Source: Colocasia esculenta
Lineage: Eukaryota > Streptophyta > Magnoliopsida > Alismatales > Araceae
DNA length: 64,000 nt
NCBI GenBank assembly: GCA_014218235.1
Contig: CM024766.1
Location: 68,561,207-68,625,206, forward strand
Reading direction: 5' to 3'
In this document: in pieces, positions 11,621 to 22,432 of the stretch
Layout: each line of letters begins with the position of its first letter
How positions within the stretch are numbered: position 1 is the first letter of the stretch
The notes under the pieces: model-generated
Database searches by the model: none
What the model was told of the DNA's origin: nothing
Seen by the model: only the letters and a program-made list of their open reading frames with translations
Translations under genes and position numbers: made by a program

Positions 11621-13747
11621 TGTGACGGTCCACGCCGTTCAGACTCGTTAACCCAATAACGTGCCCGACACGACACCGCCTCCTGCAATCGGGCCGAAGC
11701 CTCACAAGGGATATCAACTACTCGTGTCCATGAAAATATAAAAGAATGTGCTGAACACATAAAAGTTTTCATTGCTCACATATATTCACATGAAATGTAC
11801 ATAGTCAATTCCATATTAAGTCATAATAAAGTACAACAGCCCGGGACAACCCCCAGGGCTCCACAAGTAAGTACATTACTCTGCTGGTGGCGAGGGCCTG
11901 ACTCCACTACGACGCTGACCCAAACTAGAGGAGGGACACGAGTCCTCCTGCTCTCCTTCACCTGGAAGAAGAAGGGGTGAGCCTCACAAGTCATTGGCTC
12001 AGTAGGGTAACTCCCCCAAAACCATAAAACACAATTAATATCAAAGCAGTAAAGCATTTAAAGAAGGTAAACACCTATACATGATGCTACAGCTGAAAGT
12101 AAATAAACAACAAACCACACACGAGGGCACAAGCCACAGTAGGGTACGCTGCACACGGGTCATGAGCACTAGTTCGCAACACCAGCCATAGACCCAGACA
12201 AAGGACACAAGTACACCTCTCAACCTCGCAGCCAAGGACGAAAGGTCCAGCTGCCACTCCACCGCAACAGGTCAAGAAACGTGGAGACAACCAACCACCA
12301 CACCTGCGGAGTACACTGCTGCAGGCCCAAGCCTGACACCTTTAGGGCTCCAGCCGAGAACCCTAAAGTGAGGCACTGGAAATCGGACTAGCTGGGGACC
12401 AGTACGTCTACCGGTGTCCATCCCCCAACCAAGAGTGCGCTACAAATGGCCGCACGCCCACAAACACGAGCCGCTGTCCCTTGCCGTTTTTCCCTCAGTC
12501 GGACGTACAACTCCACACAAGAGTGAGGGTGTTCAGGAAGACGACACAAACCCTGATGGTACTCCCATACTGGGACAAGCCCTGAGCACCTGGTGCTAGG
12601 GTAACCGACTGAAGAAGCAACCACAGAAGGCGTGATACCCAACTTGCTATGTACACAAATACAAGCAAAACACTTCGTTAACAATCAACACATAGTCGTC
12701 ATGACCCACACAGACCCTACATTACCTTGGGAACACTGCCCAAGCAACGTGGGTTGGAAACCGGACAGACTGGCCAAGAACTCCCGGAGCTCGGGTGGCC
12801 ACTTTCTGAATTGCGTCCAACACAGTGGACATTTTCATGAAGTATAAACGCGTCGGAGTTACATGCCGCCTTTCCATTTGAGTCGCGTCGGCCACAAGCG
12901 CCGCGTTCACAAGAATGTGTCCCCTGTTCTGGACGCCTTTTAGAACTCAGTAGCATACCCAGGAATCCTTCTGGAAATCACACACCAACTACCCCATAGA
13001 TATGTAAAGCAGGGTTAAAAGCTGTAAATGTGCTCCTACACATGTTCACTATCATGCCCATGCATTCTTCTCGTCGAAATCCACCACACACATCACACAC
13101 CTGTCACACATCGGAGGACACAACAGACACAAGGGTAGAATTCTCCTACCGAAGCAAGAAACGCAACTCCGACGATAACCCCACGTCCTCTGCGCTCTGA
13201 AGCTCGTCCTCATGCCAGAAGTACGCTGAACGGACTCCAAACGGGTGAATTCACCCCAGAATCGCCTCTAAACCCTCACAGCAATCCCCCTTCAGTTGAG
13301 CAGTGTGAATGCTCTGCTCGGCCAAGGGTGGAAGGCCATTCTCAACTTAAACCGAATCACGTCGGGTCTTCCCGCCGTGTTTAATAATGCGTCCGACCCA
13401 TCTGACGCATTTAAAAGATGATACCCATGCATGCGCCACTTGGCACGCATGCAGCGCCGCTTACGTGAAGGCGATATGGAATCGCGTCGACAATGCGGGA
13501 TGCGACACCATTCCAAAACATGTCGGCCCCGGCGGACGTGTTCACAGATGAGAGTCGCGTCCTCTATTTTGGACGCGTTCTCAGTGAACCCTCCAAAGGC
13601 TGTTTTGGGCTAGGATGCCCAAGCCCCTCAGCCTCCTTCCTAAGCCAAAAACCTGTAAAAATCACACGGACTTCCAAAAACACACAATGAGCCATACACT
13701 GGCCCCCAAACCCGGTAAACCTCGATCCGGACATATCGGATATTACA
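11621..13747 (-). repeat. Element B 5' LTR (right copy)
   Basis: This is the direct copy of 4845-6974: TGTGACGGTCC start, GATATTACA end, then TGCAA. The 8-bp hairpin of the left copy is present with one mismatch near 13389. Confidence 0.9.
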
Positions 13748-13752
13748 TGCAA
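13748..13752. repeat. Right TSD of element B (TGCAA)
   Basis: Pairs with 4840-4844; removing everything between restores A's protease-to-RT reading. Confidence 0.9.
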
Positions 13753-15228
13753 TGTCTTCTAACCTTACCTCCTTCTTCTCAACTATCACCGAAGCAAGGA
13801 ATGCTATACATCCTTTCCTCATCATTCTATGGGCTCGAAGGGCAGAGATAAGAGATAAACTCTTACAGCTGTTGGTACTTGAGTATACTAATTTTGGGTG
13901 CTCACTAAAGGTTACCTTACTCTTCCTACAATTATTGCTAGCACCATGTTGGGTTAACCAATCTGCCCCTAAGATCACGTCATAATGCTCCATGGGCATG
14001 TATACTAAATCTACTGGCAGGTTTTTCCCTCCGATGTCCACATTGGTAGAAGGAAAGTATTGGTTGAACTTGGTTTGTTCTCTAAGCGGCGTTGTGACTA
14101 GAAATTCATAAGCTAAGGGTACAAATTTTATGGGAAGGCTTTCAACAAATTCTTGTGATATGAATGAGTGCGTTGCTCCAGTATCAAATAAAACAAAAGC
14201 AGATCTTGAAAGCAAGGTAAGAGTACCTTCCACTACTCCACCTTCCTCTGAAACTTTTGGTTCCACAATTGGTTGGAGGCCGCCTGACTTCTTTTACCCA
14301 TTCTGGCGCTTGTCCTATGATCCTTGTTCCTTGATCATAGGGCATTATGTGATCCTATGGTCTTGACTTTCACAGTGTAGGCACCTACTCTAAGCTTTCC
14401 AGCAGTGATCAAATCGATGTTCACCCTTGTCACAGTGCTTGCACCTTTCAGATGGGACCACAACAAACTATGTGCCAATCCCCCTTGGTTTCTTATCTTG
14501 TTGAATAGTTGGACCACCACTGGGCATTTTCCTTCCAATGGTTGGTTGGAACCTCCCAGTAGCAGATGCATGTTCCCTCATGACAGTCTTCTCTTTAATC
14601 CTCTCCGCAGTTTTCATAGCATCTTCAAGTAGTTGGGCTTTCTTTACCATGTCAACATAGGTCTGGATGTCCACCGGCTCCAGTTGAGTGATAAACTGGG
14701 GCCTCAAGCCATTAGGAACCGCTTAGCCCTCATTCTCTCGGTTCCTACTAGATGAGCAGCTTATCAAGCCAAGCATGGGAATTGTGCCTCATACTCAGCC
14801 ACAATCAAGCCTCACTGCTTTAACACAGCAAACTCAACTGCTTTCCTTTCTCGCACCCTCCCAAAGAAATACTTATTGTTGAAGAATTCAACAAACTGTG
14901 CTCATGTAACCTGTTGATCTTGCAATATGTCTTCCACAGCCTCCCACCACACCTTGGCATCCTTTTCCAATTGAAAAGTCGCCAATAATACTTTGTCCTG
15001 GATATTATATTGCATAACCTTGAATACACATTCGATCTCTTTGATCCAGTGCTTAGCTATGTCTGGATCAGTGCTACCCTTGAACCTTGGAGGGTTCATA
15101 CTATGGAAATTCTTATAGAGTTCACCAACTCCATGATTTCCACCACCCTGGGTAGCTTGCAGAAGTGCCTGGGTCAAGTTCTGGAGTGTTTGTTGCATGT
15201 CTCTTATCTGTGCACGCTCGGCAACCAT
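13753..15228 (-). pseudogene. Element A gag and protease
   Basis: Gag starts at 15228 (MVAERAQ). It has NPPRFKGSTDPDIAKHW (about 15090) and ATFQLEKDAKVWW (about 14960), then a stop at 14902 and a frame change. A CCHC zinc knuckle (CKHCDKGEHRFDHC) follows near 14430-14390. The protease, with intact FDTGATHSFIS (about 14190) and VILGADWLTQHGA (about 13980), is open to the B insertion. The frame reads EDIA at the junction and continues as VVRDFSDVF at 4844, which proves that B sits inside A. Confidence 0.85.
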
Positions 15229-15401
15229 TTGAAGTGTCGAGTACCTTTAATATGATAAGGGATCTAATTATGATGCATGTTACTCTTAACCCATGGATTT
15301 ACCCACGCTCACATTAGGTATGATTGTTTTGACACGTGATGTCTTAGTTTGGCCTAAACAAAAATCTTTCCTAATTTTTTCCTGGGGTCATAAAGAAATT
15401 T

Positions 15402-15415
15402 GGGCTTTGATACCA
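15402..15415 (-). other. Element A primer-binding site
   Basis: On the minus strand TGGTATCAAAGCCC matches the initiator-Met PBS except for one base. It is about nine bases from the LTR border, slightly more than in the other elements. Confidence 0.7.
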
Positions 15416-16457
15416 CCTCTATCATGCCCACGATTTCTAGCAGCTGAAATAATCGGGAACGTGACGAAGAAACATGCAGAAGGCACAAATGAATAACTAA
15501 TACAAGTAGGACCCACAATTCAATAATCAAAATCTCTTCATTAATTCATTATAAGCAGATATTACAATCTCCCATGTCTAATAAAAGAACAATTCTCTAC
15601 TACTAATCCATCTATCTCTTAAAAGAAAGTAAATTTGAGCAAAATTGACTCTCAGATAAAACATTCGTGTGACCATACTTGAACACTCATGATGATGATA
15701 TAAATGTTGGAAACAATATTGGACTATGCTTGAATTGTGTTAATGTTTGAATGACTTGTAACCATTGACCTTTATACACATTTTTCGACACATGTCTCAA
15801 CAAATGAGGAACTGCACAACTAGCCTAGGTCGACAGACAAGGACTCCCAAGTTGACAGATGAATGCATTTCCTAGAATCAAGATTTTTGGAAAAGCTTTT
15901 GGGACAGTTTAGGTCGACAGACCCAAGTCTAGTTGTCGACAGATAAAGCCATATAGATTGGTTACTGTTTCATATCAATTGATAGTTGTCAAACTGACTA
16001 ACTGTTACTTGTTCTTCAAACCGATTGCTTCTTTAAATGATTGAAATATTTCTAGCATCAATTGGACAAGATCAAATGACAACGTCATATTACAACTAGT
16101 TTTCGGAGCCAAACCTAGGGCCCGTTGATCAACTACACAAAATAGACTCAAAAGGGAATTATCTGCATAACCATAAGACTCTATTCTTGCTCCTCAAAAG
16201 GACTAGGATGCTCTTCACTCTTGCCCGTCCCCTTCCAGTTCCACGTCCCCATTTTCAATAATAGAAAATTTAAGTAACTTAATGAGCCTATGCTCAGTAG
16301 GATTTATGTCTCAATGTGCGAGTAATAATATAAGTGATTAGTGTCTTAACAAGCAAAATTTTTATAACGATAGGATAATAATATATGCAAGGCAGTAAAC
16401 AGGAGGCATATGGAAAGAGTATGAATAGTAGCTCAACGGATTGCATGGTGATTCTAT

Positions 16458-17174
16458 TGAGTTGTGTGTTTTGATGATGACATATTGTAAACAATCTGAT
16501 GATGTAATATTGTACATATGTGGGAGATTGTTGTGTTGTGTATTTGGATGATTACATATTGTACACAACTTGAAAATGACATGTTGTACACATCTTATAT
16601 TGAACGTATGGTGTGATCTGTACAAGGTTTCTGTGCAGATCAAGTGTTCGTGGATCAGATCAAAGCTAGAGGATCTGATCTCCTGTGAATCTATTCTAGC
16701 GTGTGTGTGTTTCTGAGACGTTGTGCTCAAGTGTGTGTGTGGTTTGAGCCTTCGTGCCCTAGTGTGTGTGTTTGAGCCGTTGAGCTCAAGTGTGTGTTTT
16801 GCACTCAGGTTTTGAGTAGTGTGGCCTCACTATGTGAGGGGTGGATATAGGAGTCACTGAAAGTGATTTTCGAACCACTTAAAAATCCCTTGTGCACTGT
16901 GGTTTGATTTGTGGTTTGATCTTGCTATGCTAGATGATTACATAGGGATTTTGTTTACACACTACTTGTTAATTTGTTCACACACATTAATCACTTGCTT
17001 GACTCACACACTATTTGATAAATTGTCTCACACATTTTAATCACACATGAGTGCATCATATCTGTGGGGTTTTAATTGGATATAACTCTTAATTTAGAAG
17101 TAATTTTTTAATTGCTTAAGTTTCCGCTGCAAATCTATTCAACCTCCCCCCCTCTTCTAGATTTCGCCATCACA
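16458..17174 (+). mobile_element. S2: copia LTR fragment with PPT, inside A's 5' LTR
   Basis: A GTGGGAGATTG polypurine tract (16520-16530) is followed by a TGTTGTGTATTTGG start at about 16532-16534. The LTR ends in the copia signature CCGCTGCAAATC...CCCCCCCTCTTCTAG near 17126-17160 and CATCACA at 17174. The sequence just before the PPT is a near-copy of the LTR start. The same family, opposite strand, forms element Z at 63421. I found no convincing TSD, so it may be a 3'-end fragment rather than a clean solo LTR. Confidence 0.7.
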
Positions 17175-18659
17175 AAATATCTGATCCTATAGATTAATGT
17201 ACTTGAATATCAAAAGATTGTGAACAAGGATTTAAGAACAAGTACGTATCAGATGCTCAATAATAGGACTAACCATATTTCACACACATCAAATAATCAT
17301 TCAAATAATCAAACCTATCATATCACACGAAGATGATTTCAAATCTTGCACACATTCCGGTTCCATGCCACGCACCACAAGTTCATACTCCCACGGTTAA
17401 TAAATACATTGGGGCACTCCTTCCTAGGACCAGATAGAGCCCTTATTTGCACAGGCATTGATCATGGATTGAAGTCCCACATAGTGCCAATCACATAGAA
17501 CAAATTATGGCCAATGGATGTCAAGTATGAACACAAGTAATGAGTGTGATATTCTCATGGATTTCAAGGTACAATAGTAGCTCCAGAATAACAAGGAAAT
17601 ATGAATTCAAGAGTGTGCCGAATAGAAACAATGAAGTCATGACAGGTAGTAAGGTAGGCAGGCTAATTCAACATGAGTCCCTACACATTAAGGCAAGAGT
17701 TTTCAATTTGCAGGGCGAGCAAGATTTTCAAGATAGGGTTCCAATCAATCGCATGAGAAGAAGATCAAATCAAGATATTGAGGAGCAATCAGAATAAGTT
17801 TTTTCATGAATTTAAAACTTTTGACATGTCTTAAAAGTTTAGGGGACCATAACAATGCATTAAACTAGACAGAATAGAGCAAACTAAACAATTTTTGGAA
17901 GACTTTCAAAATAGCATTAGGGACAGATGATGCCTATTTCAGGGATTAAATAGTGAAAGAAGTTAGTCTTAGAAAAGGAACAAATCAGACTTCCAACAAG
18001 AAAGTTGTTAGAGACCCAGAGTAGAAGAACTCTAAGGCCATAGTTTGAAGCACACATTCTAGGGATATGGAAATCAAGGGACGGTAAGGAAGATTCTAAT
18101 ATTGTGTAATGGTCAAAACAGTTAATACTCTACATGACAAAAGGTTAGGTAAAATAGGGGCAAACAAATGCAGACTTGAAAGGCTTTCAGTGGAGTTATG
18201 CTAGATTATGTTTGAGCCCAAGATCACCTACCTTTTAGCACTTTCAAATCTCTGGTTGCTACAGGTCGAAGTAGAGACAATAGGAAGAAAAACTCCAAAA
18301 TCCCAAGCTTTAGGATCGTCCCTCTTGCTTCAGGAGGTTCCTCCCATGACCAACAACGTCCAGAGAGGTTTCGCGTGGCCAAGGAGGGTCATATAATGTA
18401 TTCAACTAAGGTTAGTACATGAGGACAGATATTCAAAGATCTATTGTAGTTGAGCCACACCTATGCACCCATACTTCCCCCCCATACCTAAAGTTGACTT
18501 ACACCGTGGGAAGGGACATACCCACCGTACTTGAGCCATACCTAGGTACCAGTACTTCCACCAGCCCTTAAAGTCGACTTCCGCCAATACATAAAGTCGA
18601 CTTCGACTATGACTGGTATATAAGTCAACATCCACCATAGGAAGAGACTACAGGGACTA

Positions 18660-19345
18660 CTCATTCCGATTGATGTTATAATCAAACCGATTACTGAACA
18701 AAGGTTCAGTAATCCTTCCTATTTGTGTTATTATTTAGATTACTGAACAAGGTTCAATAACATTTCGATTGGTGTTATAAGCATTCCGATTAAAACAAAG
18801 GTTCAGTAATCCTTCCGATTAATGTTATGATTATTTCGATTATTGAACAAAGGTTTAGTAACCTTCTGATTGGTGTTATAAGCATTCTGATTACTGACAA
18901 AGGTTCAGTATCCTTCCGAATAGCGTTATAATCACATCGATTACTGAACAATAGTTCAGAGTCCTTCCGATTGGTGTTATAACCATTGTAATTACTGAAC
19001 AAAGGTTCAGTAATCTTCTGATTAGTGTTATAATTATTCTGATTACTAAACAAAGATTCAATAATCTTCTGATTGGTGTTATAATCATTTTGATTGCTGA
19101 ACAAAGATTCAATAACCTTCTGATTGGTGTTAGAATCACACTAATTACTGAACAAAGGTTCAATGATCATCTAATTAGAGTTATAATCAAACTGATTACT
19201 AAACAAATGTTCAATAACCATCTGTTTAGTGTTGTAAGCGATTCGATTACTGAATAAAGGTTCAGTAAAGTTCTTATTGGTGTCATAATCACACTAATTA
19301 CTGATCGAAGGGTTATAATTGAATTGATTACTAAATAAATGTTCA
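18660..19345 (-). repeat. 51-bp tandem repeat with an internal hairpin (A LTR)
   Basis: About 13 degenerate copies of a 51-bp unit read CCGATTACTGAACAAAGGTT followed by CAGTAATCC and a TGGTGTTATAA segment. The core ACTGAAC-AAAG-GTTCAGT is a perfect 7-bp-stem inverted repeat (first at 18693-18710). Related copies are at 1-130. Because 51 is a multiple of three, the minus strand is open over several copies (18790-19104) and would give a 17-residue Asn-rich repeat; I do not call it a gene. Confidence 0.9.
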
Positions 19346-19427
19346 ATAATCATCTGACATGAGTTGTATACCTATATTAATGGGCTCTTTTACTTATCGA
19401 ATTCTTTTAAAAATATGGGTTACGACA

Positions 19428-19570
19428 GGATCACTTTTGAAACTCCGAACCGGAAAATAATCGATTGTTAGACAAACTTCCACACCACTTTCTCTGTTAT
19501 TCTGGCTGTCACCTTGGTCTCGATCCAATTTGCAAAGTAGTCGACCTCCACAATGATGAACTTCTTCTGC
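19428..19570 (-). pseudogene. Fragment C: integrase core scrap of another gypsy lineage
   Basis: A minus-strand translation gives QKKFIIVEVDYFANWIE, TKVTARITEKVVWKFV, a stop, then QSIIFRFGVSK. This is the first catalytic-Asp region of an Athila/Tat-type integrase, unlike the integrases of A, B and D. It is truncated on both sides: A's LTR abuts one end and Y's truncated LTR the other. Confidence 0.75.
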
Positions 19571-20649
19571 ATTTAAGGACAGACAGATAGTAGTATGGGG
19601 AATACAAGACTTTTCCTAAAAGTAAGGAAGTTCTGATAGAAAGGAGATGGGGTAGGTGAGTTCTGACAGATAACCCATGCCACTTATACCTACCATAGCA
19701 TTTACTGCTTAATATCTGTCCAATAGAGATAGAACTATATTCTTAACAAAGAGTAAGAGAACTCATTAACCTTATCTTTAGAATTTCAACAAGATTTCAA
19801 ACATGAGCATTTTAAATACACATTTTCCCGCCTATCAGAATATTTGAATAGCAAAGATGAAACTTATATTGTGAGTCATACATGAGACTTTTGTTCTTTA
19901 ACAGACCCTATGGAATAAAGATAAACTATTGAAATGATTAAGATAAATAAGAGCAATAGGTTCTGTAACAAAATAACAAATGTTTGATTACACACAATTG
20001 ATGTTATACTTCAACTTCTAAAGAGTCGGAGTGAGAAACAATCAAGACATGAACAATTCTAGACTTCGACTTTTATAAGAGTCGGAGTAAGACTTATTGG
20101 TAAGAAACTTCGACTTCTTGAAAGTCAGAGTCAATAAAGCAATCTGTGATACTTTGACTTTTCAGAAGTCGGAGTGAGGCTACTTCAACTTTCAAGGAGT
20201 CGGAGTGAAGCAAGATCTCTTCAACTTTAGAGGAGTCAGAGTGAACCCAGAACACTTCGACTGACGAAGAGTCGGAGTGAAGCCAGATTACTTTGACTTT
20301 TCAAGAGTCGGAGTGACAAATAGTTCACAACAACATTAGCCCACTTCGAATTTCCAGGAGTCGGAGTTAGTATGGTATACAACATATGCTTGTGGACTTA
20401 GAAAAATTTTCTTATCAAGTGTGTCAGTGGTGACACTCAAGTATCACTAGAGGTTGTATGGTATAGTACATGCATGCCTTTATTGAAACACATTATTTTT
20501 TATACACAATAAAGTATGGAATAAATAAATTTGTTTAAAGGATTTTGTCATAGCAAAAACACAATGATCAAGTATTTGTAACAGATAATTGCACAACAAT
20601 GTTTTCTGAGTATTTTTGTTCAACAGTTTTAAAAATATTTTGCTCAACA
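19571..20649 (-). repeat. Element Y 3' LTR, truncated
   Basis: It is homologous to the 5' LTR from GCATTTAAGGA (62535) onward. It lacks the roughly 600 bp corresponding to 59996-60361 plus 62291-62534, and its left border is a blunt join to fragment C. The right end is GCTCAACA next to a PPT. Nine copies of an imperfect inverted repeat of the type ACTTCGACTTTTCAGAAGTCGGAGT lie at about 20008-20368. Confidence 0.8.
20008..20368 (-). repeat. CTTCGACTT/AAGTCGGAGT hairpin array in Y's 3' LTR
   Basis: Nine units spaced about 35-45 bases apart. Each has ACTTCGACTT, a 3-6 base loop and an AGTCGGAGT arm, so each can fold into a stem with G:T pairs. The right LTR has the same array at about 62985-63345. 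Confidence 0.85.
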
Positions 20650-20780
20650 ATTCTCCCTCTTTTTGTTAATGACAAAAACTTTTATATAGACAGTGGTAAA
20701 CAAATTTAAAAACAATTAGTATGTTCTACTTTTGCTCTATATATCTATTATTTTCTTTCTTTCTCCCCATTTGTGGCATT
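20650..20780 (-). other. Element Y polypurine tracts (two)
   Basis: On the minus strand AAAAAGAGGGAGAA lies next to the 3' LTR (20652-20665), and a second tract, AAATGGGGAGAAAG, lies about 110 bases upstream (20762-20776). Repeated PPTs that resemble each other are a known Sirevirus trait; X shows the same pattern. Confidence 0.7.
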
Positions 20781-21007
20781 AATAGAAAGGATAAAGGATA
20801 GAGAGAGAGAGAGAAAGAGAGAGAGAGATAATACACACATATAGAGAGCAACATTTGTATATTGATAATATTGAAGAAAAGTGTACATTCATGAAGAAGA
20901 ACTTGGAAGATAGAGAGAAGGTGGGATCTGATCAAGGAAGGGTTGAAGAAGATCCCAAAGCTTCTGCTCATTGACAGGGAATACATGAAAGAACTTGGAA
21001 CCATCTA
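20781..21007 (-). pseudogene. Element Y third ORF, C-terminal end
   Basis: Read together with 36951 onward, the minus strand gives FFHVFPVNEQKLWDLLQPFLD and SLYLPSSSS just before the stop. This aligns with the C-terminus of X's third ORF (FTIAPGVFKQLFGDQEIKAW ... LFYLPVPS). Solo LTR S3 separates the two halves. A GAGA-rich microsatellite (20797-20830) follows the stop. Confidence 0.65.
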
Positions 21008-22432
21008 TGTCACGTCCCGATATTTAATATATCTATAAATGCCTGAACATGAACGAATAAGAAATCAAGAGTAAAATTTGAACTATTCGAGTAGAAAATT
21101 GCTCAGGGGCTTCACTAAATAAAAATTTGTTAACTGTCGTTCTACAGGTATTACATGATTCTCAATTTACAATTCAAAGGTAAACGCCGCAAAGGTTGAT
21201 CACTTAGCCCACAAATCCCGATGTCCCGCCTTCTAGAGCTGTAGATTACCTGAGAAAAAGTAGATATGAGCACTCTTGACCAGTAGGATTTATCCTCCAA
21301 AATCAAGGAATATAAAAGTTTACATGAGTCAAGGATAATTGAAGTAGAAGAAAGCAATAAGTACTGATTACAAGTAATGGAAAATGATACAAATTAAATC
21401 ATAGATGAAGTGAACCATGATTATCAAACAGTAACAAGTAGGAAGTAATATGCCAATGAACTGACATAAAGTGACCATCAATGAAATAGTAAAGCACGAG
21501 TGTATATAATCAACAATTTAGAAGGAAATAAAGAAATTGTATGTGTAGAGATGCCCTGTCCACTCCTTCAAGCAATCAATAAACAATCATGTTTCAACAT
21601 AGTTCATGGAAATGTCGACCAATCTAGCTTGTAGTGGTGTCATGCCAAACACCCTAGAGATCCATACCACTCTGCGCAAATTTAACGAATTCGGGTGCTC
21701 CTCCCGGGACTGGATCTGCCCCATTTGCACTGGCATTAAATCAAGAGAGAGTCCGAAGACCCAAAAGTACGTCATCCCATTTCCATTTCTGATATACATA
21801 CATGGTACTTGGGCACACATCAGGAGTAAAACAATATCACAGGAAGCAGGGTTCTAGAAGTTAATGCTTAAAGATATCTAGAAGGTATAAGAATCAAGAT
21901 AATTTAAGATGTCCAAGATTAATCCAAAGATGGATGTAGATGATGATTAAATGATTCATCTCAGTGGTTTAATAGTTTAGAATCCAAGAAAATGGGAAAG
22001 GTAACTTGTTTGGACAATACAAGAGTGTGTCAACTTTGATTGAGGATGAAATGGTTCAATTTGTCAACATAAACTGGTGGTTTCACCAAACCTTGGATTT
22101 TTTTAGCATTCTACTAGGTTTATTTGAATTATGAGACTCTCAAGTAGGCCAATTTATGAGAGATTAGAAAGACGATATTTTGATGGAATCGCCAAAATCG
22201 TGTTTTTCTTCTTCGGTGGGAGAGTCGACTTTTTATTAGTAAGAGATATGATTTTTCTGATATTTTTATTGGATTCAAATGGGGGGTACTTCCTTCTTTA
22301 CATGTAATATCTTAAGTAAATGAATATTTACTTAAATGATATGGAATGTAAATAAGGTATGAGTTTCAGTTTTATAGGGTTCCTGCTGACACCTCTGGAA
22401 GAATTCAAGCAGAAGCTGTCGACAGTCATAAG

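Larger units (their letters stand above)
4845..13747 (-). mobile_element. Element B: Ty3/gypsy chromovirus nested in A, rearranged
   Basis: Two LTRs of 2130 and 2127 bp in direct orientation flank a 4.6-kb internal region and are bordered by TGCAA duplications. Reading minus, the order is PBS, gag, protease, the start of RT, an inverted LTR fragment where the rest of RT should be, the end of RNase H, integrase and a chromodomain-like end. The missing RT means B could not have moved by itself after the rearrangement. The LTRs are visibly more GC-rich than the surrounding AT-rich elements. Confidence 0.92.
1..19427 (-). mobile_element. Element A: degenerate Ty3/gypsy chromovirus, nested host element
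   Basis: Reading the minus strand from right to left gives 5' LTR (15425-19427), PBS, gag, protease, RT, RNase H, integrase, a chromodomain-like tail, PPT and 3' LTR (1-251, cut by the window edge). The two LTR ends match: both finish, on the plus strand, in the 51-bp GATTACTGAACAAAGG-type repeats followed by a GGGTTAC(T/G)ACA terminus. Three later insertions interrupt it: S1 in integrase, B between protease and RT, and S2 in the 5' LTR. Removing S1 and B restores conserved gypsy domain order across both junctions. The coding part has many stops and frame changes. The left flank is outside the window, so A's own target-site duplication cannot be checked. Confidence 0.85.
15425..19427 (-). repeat. 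Element A 5' LTR
   Basis: The LTR runs TGCCCACG to TTACGACA on the plus strand, 4.0 kb in all and about 3.3 kb without the nested copia fragment at 16458-17174. It carries GTCGACAG motifs (about 15828, 15910, 15940), two degenerate copies of a roughly 90-bp TTGAGCCA...AAAGT(T/C)GACTT repeat (18440-18650) and the 51-bp array. Bases 17175-18440 hold no gene or other structure that I can see. Confidence 0.8.
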
